Under the pieces are notes generated by a model. It was not told the DNA's origin and did no database searches. It saw nothing but the letters and a program-made list of their open reading frames with translations. This document shows positions 17,733 through 25,869 of a stretch of DNA of 26,156 nucleotides, piece by piece. The DNA lies in NCBI RefSeq assembly GCF_002860405.1, contig NZ_NMWV01000015.1, positions 1 through 26,156 on the forward strand. The letters are read 5' to 3'. Source of the DNA: Bifidobacterium imperatoris (GTDB taxonomy: Bacteria; Actinomycetota; Actinomycetes; Actinomycetales; Bifidobacteriaceae). How positions within the stretch are numbered: the first letter of the stretch is position 1; the number at the start of each line of letters is the position of its first letter. Made by a program: the position numbers and the translations under genes.

Positions 17733-17862
17733 AATAATCCCCCTGAAATAACTTGCGGATGCTGGGGCCAATCATAATGACCAGTGCTGAGCAAGACTGT
17801 GCTGAGAGCTGATATGAGATGAATTCCATGTGAAAGCCGAGGTCTGCCAGCGATGTTAGCAG

Positions 17863-17886
17863 CCTGCGCAAGTTCGGCTGCGCAGG
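17863..17886. terminator. Short hairpin after the Ser/Thr kinase gene
   Basis: An 8-bp stem CCTGCGCA/TGCGCAGG with an 8-nt loop lies 34 nt beyond the kinase stop on the minus strand. No T-run follows, so it is only a possible terminator. The rest of the 188-bp gap to the DsbA-like gene shows nothing I recognise beyond that gene's ribosome site. Confidence 0.35.
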
Positions 17887-17920
17887 ATTTAATCCGCCTG
17901 ATAAGCTTTCACAAGCCCAG

Positions 17921-20116
17921 TCATACCAACGGAATCCAGCTGATTGGCATACCAAGCAGCGGCAGTGCAGCCAACGCTAGGGTAACGATGAGCCATATGG
18001 TGAACATCACAGTACTGCGGTGGCCACGAATCGGAGCTGCCACCGGTTGTGCCGGCTGACCGAATGCGTTGAGACCAATAGCCGCACCCGGCTGTTGCGC
18101 TGATAAACCGCGCAAGACGCCGGCTCCCAAGCGCATCATCATGGCTTGCGGGCCAAATACCGTAATCAACCAGCCTACAGCCATAAAACCGCCAAGTGCC
18201 AACCCTGAAGAGGAATAAGGCACATCAATCAGCAGCGGTACCGGAACCGACCAGTCAGCGGTGAAACTCCAGATAATAGGAGCCTCGATGGGTAGGGATA
18301 ATGCCAACGCAGCCACCGCTGTGCCGGCAATATAGATGATGACGAGTAGTGCCAAGCGAGGTAGCGAAAGCAGCAGGCCTTTGATGAGATGCCAGGGGAG
18401 CGAAGCCGCGCGAATCCATGCATCGGAACTTTTGCGCTCGCCGCCGCGCCGGCCCTCGCGCTCAAGCTGAGATTCCATGTTATAAGCCAACGTCAGCACC
18501 AGCCATAGCAGGATTGCCGCCGCGCCTATGGCAATCAGTGGGAAGCTGGCGGCCAGCAGTGCTAATGGCATGGTCAGCAAGCACAGTGGCAATGTACCGC
18601 GCTGCAAGTATGCGCCACGGCGAACATCAGCAGGATTAGGTGCAGCCGGATTCTGCACCAACGCTTCGGTGGGCGCAGCCTGAGCGGTCTGGTCAATCAT
18701 ATGCTGCACAGCAGGGCGCACAGCCGGATTTACAGGCGGCTGGACTGCCGTGGCCTGTGCGTCGTGAGAAGCATATGGCACCGGAGATAGGAAAGACGGG
18801 ACTGCCGGTGGGAATGAAGGCGCAGCCTCTACCGGGGGTGCTGGAGGCGTCAGTGGAGTAGTTGGTTCCGCGGGCAGCACGGCAGTGCGGTCGGGGAGTG
18901 ACGTAGTGGCATCAGGAAGAACCTGAGTGCCTGCATCAGCGACGGATGCGGTGTCCGGAAGGATTCGCGTAGCCTGAGCTGAGTCATCCACCTGAGGGAA
19001 CACAGCGGTTGCCGCATCCTCAGTCTGCAGTGTTCTGGTGCGAATAGCATCGGCGGCGCGCCACAATGTGCGCGGATTACTCTCGTCAGGCTCGTCAGCG
19101 TTGGCGCCAAAAGGGGGCATCACCTCGGTTGCCTCAGTGGGAGCGGCCACAATCGCAGTCGGCGCGCCTGCAATAGCTCCAGCTCCAAACGGACTGGCAG
19201 GGGCACCCTGCCATGCACTCGGGTTCAGCGCATCGAGCGCAATCGCATGCAGCAGTTCATCCGGCGTGCAACGCTGGGAACGATCAGGATTCAACGCCGA
19301 GCGGAAAGCCGCCAACGTGCCGGCCGGCAGACCCGTAAGATTCGCGTTGCCAGCTGCCGCACGCTCAAGCACCGCCATCATCGGCTTAGTGCCAAACACC
19401 GGAGAGCCAGTGGCTGCAAAGGCCAGCACCGAAGCCACAGACCACCAGTCAGTCATATCGTCGGCCTCAGCACCATCAATGATTTCCGGGGCAATAAAAC
19501 CAGGAGTACCCATCACCAAACCGGTACGCGTCACATGGCTTTCACCCTCACCCATTGCAATGCCGAAATCCACCAGCACCGGACCAGTGGCGGACACCAT
19601 CACATTCGTGGGCTTGATATCACGGTGAATAATGCCGGCAGCATGCACAGCTTTCGTAGCCTCGATGAGCTTACGGGCCAAGCGTTCCAAATCATCGCCA
19701 ATGTAGCGGCCATTAATGGCCACATCATCCTTAAGATTCTTGCCCTCAATCAGTTCGGTGACGATGAACGCGAGCGTATCGTCCAACTCCATATCCACAA
19801 TGCCGCAAACGCCCGGGTGATTGACCTTTTTCAATGCCATCGCTTCGCGGCGCAGGCGCTCGCGAGGAGTCACATCTTCTTTGAGATTCGGGTCGTGAAG
19901 AGCTGGGTTGCCGGCGTTGGCTCCGGGCGTGCTCGCGTTACCGGGAGCGGAATCATCGGCCAAGGAATCGCGCAGAATTTTCATCGCATACGTTTGGCCG
20001 CCGTCATCGCGTACGCGCCACACCGAACCCATAGCGCCAGAGCCCAGACGGTCTATCAACGTGTAGCCGCCTACTACTTCGCCAGATTCCAGATTCAACG
20101 CGTTCAAATCGCTCAT
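17921..20116 (-). CDS. Membrane Ser/Thr protein kinase with polytopic C-terminus
   Basis: The 731-residue protein has a complete Hanks-type kinase domain at about residues 12-280: glycine loop GSGAMGSVW, the lysine of YAMKI, HRDIKPTN at about 163-170, DFG near 182 and APE near 210. A Pro/Thr/Ala-rich linker (about 300-520) contains five short T-x-(V/I)-(L/M/F)-P motifs. About five hydrophobic segments follow to the C-terminus. There are no PASTA domains, so it is not the PknB type that senses muropeptides. Start ATG 20116 (MSDLNALNL) with AGGATGGGG upstream is preferred to frames extending to 20308. Possible targets in the window are the MurJ pseudokinase and the envelope proteins, but this is speculative. 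Confidence 0.93.
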   Translation of the reverse strand: MSDLNALNLESGEVVGGYTLIDRLGSGAMGSVWRVRDDGGQTYAMKILRDSLADDSAPGNASTPGANAGNPALHDPNLKEDVTPRERLRREAMALKKVNHPGVCGIVDMELDDTLAFIVTELIEGKNLKDDVAINGRYIGDDLERLARKLIEATKAVHAAGIIHRDIKPTNVMVSATGPVLVDFGIAMGEGESHVTRTGLVMGTPGFIAPEIIDGAEADDMTDWWSVASVLAFAATGSPVFGTKPMMAVLERAAAGNANLTGLPAGTLAAFRSALNPDRSQRCTPDELLHAIALDALNPSAWQGAPASPFGAGAIAGAPTAIVAAPTEATEVMPPFGANADEPDESNPRTLWRAADAIRTRTLQTEDAATAVFPQVDDSAQATRILPDTASVADAGTQVLPDATTSLPDRTAVLPAEPTTPLTPPAPPVEAAPSFPPAVPSFLSPVPYASHDAQATAVQPPVNPAVRPAVQHMIDQTAQAAPTEALVQNPAAPNPADVRRGAYLQRGTLPLCLLTMPLALLAASFPLIAIGAAAILLWLVLTLAYNMESQLEREGRRGGERKSSDAWIRAASLPWHLIKGLLLSLPRLALLVIIYIAGTAVAALALSLPIEAPIIWSFTADWSVPVPLLIDVPYSSSGLALGGFMAVGWLITVFGPQAMMMRLGAGVLRGLSAQQPGAAIGLNAFGQPAQPVAAPIRGHRSTVMFTIWLIVTLALAALPLLGMPISWIPLV

Positions 20117-20504
20117 GCTCCCCATCCTAGCCGCGGGTAGGTGAGAGCAGCGTGATGCTTGGTTTGCTGCGGTGTTGAGTAGTTTGTTGGGCGGGCTGCC
20201 ATTCACGTACTGAAAACCGCGGTTTGCGTATTTTCGGTGTGTAATTCGAGTGGCGCGTGCTAGCAGATTATGCGCTCGAAATGACAGGATAGGTTGAGCG
20301 GCGCTCATGGCAGGGGCGAATCTGCGATTCTAAAGTCATCGGCATCGAGGATGTGTCAGCATAGCAACCCAACGGAGCGAAACGGGCACTTCCCAAACGG
20401 CCAACGTGGACAGGGCAGGTCCATAAGGCTGTGGTCCGAATCGATAACGGTATCGAATTCGGGCAAACATGCCGCGCAAAGGTAAGAATCAAGGAGGAGA
20501 ACCC
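20117..20504. promoter_or_regulatory. 388-bp divergent intergenic region between kinase and GH3 gene
   Basis: No gene is visible here. It must hold the promoters of both flanking genes, but I found no convincing -35/-10 pair. It contains a 12-bp palindrome AAACCGCGGTTT (20214-20225), the operator-like dyad at 20441-20456, and the strong AAGGAGG ribosome site of the GH3 gene at 20491-20497. Confidence 0.5.
20441..20456. promoter_or_regulatory. LacI-type operator-like dyad before the GH3 gene
   Basis: TCGATAACGGTATCGA is a 16-bp near-palindrome (one mismatched pair) with the central CG typical of LacI-family operators, 48 bp before the GH3 start codon. CGAAT at 20437 and ATTCG at 20457 extend the dyad with a one-base offset. 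Sugar genes in bifidobacteria are often under LacI repressors. No regulator of this family is in the window. Confidence 0.45.
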
Positions 20505-23417
20505 ATGCTGCAGATCAACATGGCCGACGTTATGAACGTCATCGGTTCGCTTACGCCATATCTCATCGCTGTTGGCGTACTGCTGGTGTTGGCCCTGATT
20601 ATCACGTTCGCCGTCAACAAGAAGACGGTGAAGGCTGTGGCCAACCGCAAGCTTATTCATTCCGAGTCCTGGCTCGTAGCCCTCGTGGGCATCGTTGTGG
20701 CGATTTCCATGATGCTGTCCGGCCCGCTCGCCACGCTGCTCAACAACGCCACCATCACCAAGTACATGCTGTCCGACAGCACTGTTTCCGCAGCAAACAA
20801 GCTGGCCAAGGAAGTGCAGTCCGAGGCAGTGACCCTGCTGAAGAATGATGATTCCAACCTGCCGCTCGCCAACAAGAAGGTGAACGTGTTCGGTTGGGGT
20901 TCCACCAACCCGGTATACGGCGGCACCGGTTCCGGTTCCATGTCCGACCAGTACGAGACCGTTTCTCTGCTCGACGGCATGAAGGAAGCCGGTATCGAAA
21001 CCAACGCCGACCTGACCAAGCTGTACACCGACTACCGCGCTGATCGCCCGGTGGTGGGCATGTTCCAGCAGGATTGGACCCTGCCTGAAGTGCCGGCAGC
21101 CCAGTACTCCGATTCTCTGATTTCCAGCGCCAAGTCCTACTCCGATGAGGCTGTGGTGGTCATCACCCGCGTTGGCGGTGAAGGCGCCGATCTGCCAATG
21201 GATATGACCGCTGATGGCATCACCTACACCAATAATTCCAAGGATTACGACGACTTCCAGAAGGGTGAAAGCTTCCTGCAGCTCTCCAAGACCGAGCGCG
21301 ACATGATCGACTTGGTCACCAAGAACTTCGACAAGGTGACGCTGGTCTACAACGGTGCCAACACCTTCCAGTTCGACTTCCTGGCCAACTATCCGCAGAT
21401 CAAGTCCGTGGTGTGGTGCCCGCCTGCAGGCCAGACCGGCTTCTCCGCTCTCGGTGAAGTGCTCGCCGGCGATGTGAACCCGTCCGGCAAGACCTCCGAC
21501 ACCTTCCTCAAGGACCTCACCAAGTCCGTCTCCTACAACAACTTCGGCAACTTCGCTTACGACAATGCCGATGATCTGTCCGTCAGCTACACCGGCTTCA
21601 CCGGCGACGTGACCGTTTCCCCGAACTTTGTGAACTACGTGGAAGGCATCTACGTGGGCTACAAGTTCTACGAGACCGCCGACGACGAAGGCCTGATTAA
21701 CTACGACGATTACGTTCAGTACCCGTTCGGCTACGGTCTGAGCTACACCACCTTCGATCAGAAGATGGGTGACGTCTCCTACAAGAACGGCAAGGTGTCC
21801 TTCGATGTGACCGTGACCAACACCGGCGACAAGGCCGGCAAGGACGTGGTCGAGGCCTACTTCAATCCGCCGTACACCGATGGTGGCATTGAGAAGGCTT
21901 CCGTGAACCTGGTCGCTTTCGAGAAGACCAAGGAGCTGAAGCCGGGCGAATCCGAAACCGTCAAGATCGAGTTCGACGATGATGACATGGCCTCCTACGA
22001 TTCCAAGGATGCTAAGGCCTACGTGCTGGAATCCGGCGACTATGACATCTCTATTCAGTCCGATTCCCACACGGTGATCGATTCCGCCACCGTGAACGTG
22101 CCGAAGACCATTACCTACAACACCGAAGACAACACTCACAACGGTGACAAGACCGTGGCCACCAACCAGTTCGACGATGCCTCTGGCGACGTGACCTACC
22201 TGTCCCGTGCCGATCACTTCGCCAACTTCGCCGAGGCCACCGCGGCTCCGACCAACTTCTCGATGTCCGACGAGCAAAAGGCCTCCTTCGTCAACAACGA
22301 CAACTACAACCCGGCTGATCACGACGATTCTTCCGATGAGATGCCGACCACTGGCGCCAAGAACGGCGTGCGACTGGCCGACCTTCACGGCAAGGATTAT
22401 GACGATCCGCAGTGGGATAAGTTGCTCGACGAACTCACCTTCGACGACATGGACAACCTGATCGCCAACGCTGGCTACGGTTCTCAGGCCGTGACCTCTG
22501 TCGGCAAGATTCAGGTCACCGATGCTGACGGCCCTGCATCTCTGAACAACAACTTCACCGGCGTGGGCTCCATCGGCTTCCCGGCCTCCACCGCATTCGC
22601 CTGCACCTGGAACAAGGATCTCGCCAAGCAGTTCGGTGAGATGATCGGCCAGATGGCTCACGACATGCATGTGGCTGGCTGGTACGCGCCGGCCATGAAC
22701 ATCCACCGCAACGCTTTCTCCGGACGTACCTTCGAGTACTTCTCCGAAGACGGCCTGCTCTCCGGCGTGATGGCTTCCAACCAGATTGCTGGTGCTCGCG
22801 AAAAGGGCGTGTACTCCTTCATGAAGCACTTCGCTCTGAACGACCAGGAAACCAACCGTAACAACATGCTGGCTACCTGGGCCAATGAGCAGTCCATCCG
22901 CGAAATCTACCTGAAGCCGTTCGAAATGTCGGTGAAGGAAGGCGGCGCACAGGCTGTGATGAGCGCCTTCAACTACATCGGCACCACCTACGCTGGCGCT
23001 TACGCTCCGCTCCAGCAGAACGTGCTGCGCGACGAATGGGGCTTCCGTGGCTTCGTGCTCACCGATTACTTCGGTGGCTACGGCTACCAGAACGCCGACC
23101 AGCTCATCCGCAACGGTAACGATGCAATGCTGGCAACCACCAAGATCACCAACCATGTGACCGACAAGTCCGCCACCTCAGTGAAGGCCATGCGTACCGC
23201 CGCTCACAACATTCTCTACACTGTGGCCAATGGCTGGCAGTACGCGAATGGTGAGCCCGAGGTGGATACCCCGGCTTGGAGGACCGCCATGTACGTGGTC
23301 TGGGGTGTGACCGCAGTCCTCGTGATTGGTCTTGAGGCTCTGACCATCATGAAGTACCTCAAGCGCCGCAAGGCTGTTGCTGTGACCGCAGCCGAAGCTC
23401 CGGCTGTCAAGGCCTGA
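20505..23417 (+). CDS. Membrane-anchored GH3 glycosidase with reversed domain order
   Basis: This 970-residue beta-glucosidase-type protein carries the GH3 domains in swapped order. Two N-terminal transmembrane helices (about 9-36 and 55-80, with a basic loop between) are followed by the GH3 C-terminal-type domain (about 100-400; LLKNDDSNLPL near 110, GGEGADLP with Glu226), a Fn3-like domain (about 420-520), then the (beta/alpha)8 barrel (about 620-930). The barrel has DADGPAS, PAMNIHRN, SGRTFEYFSEDG, KHF at 774-776 and the likely nucleophile Asp854 in VLTDYFGG. A third helix at about 940-960 ends in KRRK. Topology by charge puts the catalytic part outside. Reversed GH3 order is known from Ruminococcus albus and Butyrivibrio fibrisolvens enzymes. 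ATG 20505 with AAGGAGG is chosen over 20469. Substrate unknown. Confidence 0.93.
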   Translation: MLQINMADVMNVIGSLTPYLIAVGVLLVLALIITFAVNKKTVKAVANRKLIHSESWLVALVGIVVAISMMLSGPLATLLNNATITKYMLSDSTVSAANKLAKEVQSEAVTLLKNDDSNLPLANKKVNVFGWGSTNPVYGGTGSGSMSDQYETVSLLDGMKEAGIETNADLTKLYTDYRADRPVVGMFQQDWTLPEVPAAQYSDSLISSAKSYSDEAVVVITRVGGEGADLPMDMTADGITYTNNSKDYDDFQKGESFLQLSKTERDMIDLVTKNFDKVTLVYNGANTFQFDFLANYPQIKSVVWCPPAGQTGFSALGEVLAGDVNPSGKTSDTFLKDLTKSVSYNNFGNFAYDNADDLSVSYTGFTGDVTVSPNFVNYVEGIYVGYKFYETADDEGLINYDDYVQYPFGYGLSYTTFDQKMGDVSYKNGKVSFDVTVTNTGDKAGKDVVEAYFNPPYTDGGIEKASVNLVAFEKTKELKPGESETVKIEFDDDDMASYDSKDAKAYVLESGDYDISIQSDSHTVIDSATVNVPKTITYNTEDNTHNGDKTVATNQFDDASGDVTYLSRADHFANFAEATAAPTNFSMSDEQKASFVNNDNYNPADHDDSSDEMPTTGAKNGVRLADLHGKDYDDPQWDKLLDELTFDDMDNLIANAGYGSQAVTSVGKIQVTDADGPASLNNNFTGVGSIGFPASTAFACTWNKDLAKQFGEMIGQMAHDMHVAGWYAPAMNIHRNAFSGRTFEYFSEDGLLSGVMASNQIAGAREKGVYSFMKHFALNDQETNRNNMLATWANEQSIREIYLKPFEMSVKEGGAQAVMSAFNYIGTTYAGAYAPLQQNVLRDEWGFRGFVLTDYFGGYGYQNADQLIRNGNDAMLATTKITNHVTDKSATSVKAMRTAAHNILYTVANGWQYANGEPEVDTPAWRTAMYVVWGVTAVLVIGLEALTIMKYLKRRKAVAVTAAEAPAVKA

Positions 23418-23441
23418 AGGTCAATCAATAACTGAATACTG

Positions 23442-23483
23442 AAGTGGTCTGTACTTGTATTGCTATAAGTACAGACCACTTTT
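23442..23483 (+). terminator. Intrinsic terminator after the GH3 gene
   Basis: A perfect 15-bp stem AAGTGGTCTGTACTT (23442-23456) pairs with 23467-23481 and ends in TTTTC, 24 nt after the GH3 stop. It separates the GH3 gene from the two-component genes, which must then have their own promoter in 23484-23554; I see no clear one. Confidence 0.88.
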
Positions 23484-23554
23484 CGTATAGGTATGTCTCG
23501 ATACATCAGTGCCCAAAATGCGCTACCGTGACATGCAGATGAAGGGAGATGAGG

Positions 23555-24289
23555 ATGATTCGCATTGCCATCGTCGATGATGACGATACTGATGCTGCGC
23601 GCACTACTGCGATGATCGAACGGTACTATGCCGAGCGTATAGATGCCGAAGGCAATGCCGCGCGCGATTCTGCGCCCGTCTACACCATCACCCGCTTTGC
23701 AGACGGCGAATCCTTCCTGGACGACTACAAAGCCGAGTTCGACGCCATGTTCCTCGATGTGGAAATGCCTGGCATAGACGGCCTTGAAACCGCCCATCGC
23801 CTGCGTGAAATCGATAGTCATGTCGTGCTCGTTTTCACCACCAAAATGGCCCAATATGCGGCCGTCGGCTACGACGTGGATGCCATCGGCTACCTCGTCA
23901 AACCACTCGAATACTTCAGCTTCGCGCTCAAAATGCGCAAGGTGGAGGATCTCGTGGCCAAACGCCAAGGCGTCACCATTCCGCTCACCGTAGGTACTGG
24001 CACTCAGTACCTCTCCTCGCATGACGTGCGCTATGTAGAAGTACTCGGCCACGAAGTCATCTACCACACCGAGAAAGTCGCCTACAAAGTCTGGTCCAGT
24101 CTCAAAGAAGCCGCCGCACTGCTGGAACCCGTGCACTTCGCCGCCGCCAGCCGTTACTGCCTCATCAACCTCGAATGGGTCAAAGCCGTTACCAACGACA
24201 GCGTAGTGGTAGACAGTCAAACCCTGCCCGTCTCCCGCTCCAAACGCAAGCCCCTCATGCAGGCGCTCGCCGAGTATTACGGAGGCTGA
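23555..24289 (+). CDS. LytTR-family response regulator (AgrA/ComE-like)
   Basis: The 244-residue regulator has a receiver domain (IAIVDDDDTD at the start, phosphoacceptor Asp68 in MFLDVEMPG, conserved Lys in YLVKPL) and a C-terminal LytTR DNA-binding domain at about 145-244. Such regulators act on direct repeats upstream of target genes and are usually paired with AgrC/ComD-like kinases, as here. ATG 23555 is 6 nt from GAAGGGAG; an ATG two codons upstream is too close to it. Stop and the kinase ATG are separated by one base, so they form one transcript. Targets may be the flanking GH3 genes (inference). Confidence 0.94.
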   Translation: MIRIAIVDDDDTDAARTTAMIERYYAERIDAEGNAARDSAPVYTITRFADGESFLDDYKAEFDAMFLDVEMPGIDGLETAHRLREIDSHVVLVFTTKMAQYAAVGYDVDAIGYLVKPLEYFSFALKMRKVEDLVAKRQGVTIPLTVGTGTQYLSSHDVRYVEVLGHEVIYHTEKVAYKVWSSLKEAAALLEPVHFAAASRYCLINLEWVKAVTNDSVVVDSQTLPVSRSKRKPLMQALAEYYGG

Positions 24290-24290
24290 T

Positions 24291-25583
24291 ATGAGTCTGG
24301 TCACCATCGAACTCTTCTTCGGCATGCTGGTGTTCTGCGCACAGGTAACCTGGCGCAAACGGTGGTACCTAATATTCGCCGCTGCAGTCGCATTTGCATA
24401 CGATTGGATGTACTTTCCGCTCATTGGAGCGATTGACAACGACTCTGTTTCCGCGCTTACCATTACCCTCAAATCTCTGTATTATTTTGGCAGCTTTGCG
24501 CTGATGGTAATAGCCCTACATTGGTGTGCGTACGTGACTTGGCTGGAATCATTGGTGATTGCGGTAGCTGGATATGCGGTGCAACATTTGTCGTACAACG
24601 TGTACGCATTAATGATGAATGTGCTGGATTTTGATCGTTTTGCGCCACACCTGAACTACACCGTGGTGCATATCGTGATGTTCGCGTTGATGTGTCTGGT
24701 GATTTACGCGTTTATCGGCCGCCGAGTATCCATTGATGAGCACAAGATTCGCGCCCGATATGGATGGGTGGTGGCATGTGTGGCTGCCATGATGCTCATG
24801 GTGGTGTTCAGCATGGTATTTGTGCAACGCAAGCCGATGGAAGTGCAGACAGTAGGTTTCCTCTACGATTCACTATGCATGACACTGATGCTCACGCTGG
24901 TGCTGCTCGCTTCCACCAATGATCAACTCCGCAGCGATTTGATTGCAATGCAGCAGGCCGACCGGTTGAAGACACAACATTATGAAATGGCCAAGGAGAA
25001 CATAGAGCAGATTAATATTCGCTGCCATGACATCCGCAAGCTGGTCGGCTCTCTATATGCTGATGACGGGCGTATACCCACGCCCGAGATGATTCGTGAA
25101 GTCGAAAACAATATTCGCATCTATGATTCCATGTTCCATACCGGCAATGATTCGTTGGACGTGCTACTGACGGAAAAAGGGCTGTACTGCTCCCGGCATG
25201 GGATTGTTTTCACCTGCATGGCAGATGGGCGCTCGCTGGACTTTATGGAACGCTCAGATCTCTATTCGCTGTTCGGCAACATTCTGGATAATGCGCTGGA
25301 AAGCGCACAACAGATTGAGGATGCCGGCAAACGTGTTGTGAATCTGTCCGTTCAGCGCGATGGAGGTCTTCTGGTGATTCACGAGGAGAACTATTACGAT
25401 GCTGCGCGAGCTCCAATTTTCAAAAACGGTATGCCAGTGACCACCAAATCCGATAAAGCGAATCATGGATTGGGCACGCGCTCGATTGCATGGCAGACGC
25501 GTAAATATCATGGCGAGCTCACGATGAAAGCAGCGGATGGCGTGTTCTCCTTGGGAATTGTGATTCCAATCCCCGCTGAGTAA
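24291..25583 (+). CDS. AgrC/ComD-like membrane histidine kinase
   Basis: This 430-residue kinase has six or seven transmembrane helices in its first ~205 residues, no extracytoplasmic sensor domain, and a short coiled-coil-like linker. Then comes the HPK10-type phosphorylation site CHDIRK (His246) and a GHKL ATPase domain with LFGNILDNALES (from about 328) and the G-box-like HGLGTRSI. This layout is that of peptide-sensing kinases with LytTR partners. No obvious peptide precursor or AgrB-like protease is in the window, so the signal may be something else, for instance a sugar or wall product (speculation). It forms an operon with the regulator before it. Confidence 0.93.
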   Translation: MSLVTIELFFGMLVFCAQVTWRKRWYLIFAAAVAFAYDWMYFPLIGAIDNDSVSALTITLKSLYYFGSFALMVIALHWCAYVTWLESLVIAVAGYAVQHLSYNVYALMMNVLDFDRFAPHLNYTVVHIVMFALMCLVIYAFIGRRVSIDEHKIRARYGWVVACVAAMMLMVVFSMVFVQRKPMEVQTVGFLYDSLCMTLMLTLVLLASTNDQLRSDLIAMQQADRLKTQHYEMAKENIEQINIRCHDIRKLVGSLYADDGRIPTPEMIREVENNIRIYDSMFHTGNDSLDVLLTEKGLYCSRHGIVFTCMADGRSLDFMERSDLYSLFGNILDNALESAQQIEDAGKRVVNLSVQRDGGLLVIHEENYYDAARAPIFKNGMPVTTKSDKANHGLGTRSIAWQTRKYHGELTMKAADGVFSLGIVIPIPAE

Positions 25584-25596
25584 GTATTCGTATACG

Positions 25597-25620
25597 GCCT
25601 GAGCGTTGCATCAGGCTTTT
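25597..25620 (+). terminator. Short intrinsic terminator after the histidine kinase
   Basis: A 6-bp stem GCCTGA/TCAGGC with an 8-nt loop (25597-25616) is followed by TTTT. It starts 14 nt past the kinase stop. The following 25621-25796 holds no gene and should carry the promoter of the second GH3 gene, which I could not define. Confidence 0.6.
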
Positions 25621-25796
25621 GCTTATGTCGTATATGCCATTCGTGCAATGAGCATGGCTGCTCATGCAATGCTCGCCGTGCACAACTTCCTGTTCTCCTA
25701 GTTTGAAAGTGTTCACAGCGCATAGTCTTCCGGCGAAGCAGCCGGTTGGCAATGATTCGCGAAGACGCAAAAAGAACAAAAAGAACAGGAGATCTC

Positions 25797-25869
25797 ATGC
25801 TGGATATCAACATGTCCGACGTGATCGCCGTCCTCAAATCGTTGACTCCATATCTTGTGGTGCTCCGAG
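25797..25869 (+). pseudogene. Second GH3 membrane glycosidase gene, first ~24 codons only, cut by an IS
   Basis: ATG at 25797 follows AGGAG and opens a frame starting MLDINMSDVIAVLKSLTPYL. Of its first 22 residues, 14 equal those of the GH3 protein encoded from 20505, including NM.DV and SLTPYL. Similarity stops where the IS end begins (25870), and the frame then runs into the IS to a stop at 25937, giving a 46-residue product. The rest of the gene presumably continues beyond the IS outside the window. The shared part is only the first membrane helix, so the GH3 identity of the missing part is an inference. Confidence 0.8.

Noticed and set aside
16746..17777. 343-codon open frame antisense to the DsbA-like gene
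   Set aside because: The minus strand encodes a transmembrane helix and a CPGC thioredoxin fold; the antisense product is a Val/Gln/His-rich shadow.
20268..23156. 962-codon open frame antisense to the GH3 gene
   Set aside because: It is the mirror of a strongly codon-biased GC3-rich gene, with a Val/Gly/His-rich unlikely protein and no domain or ribosome site.
23216..24472. 418-codon open frame antisense to the response regulator
   Set aside because: It spans the GH3 terminator and three real plus-strand gene parts and has no family features.
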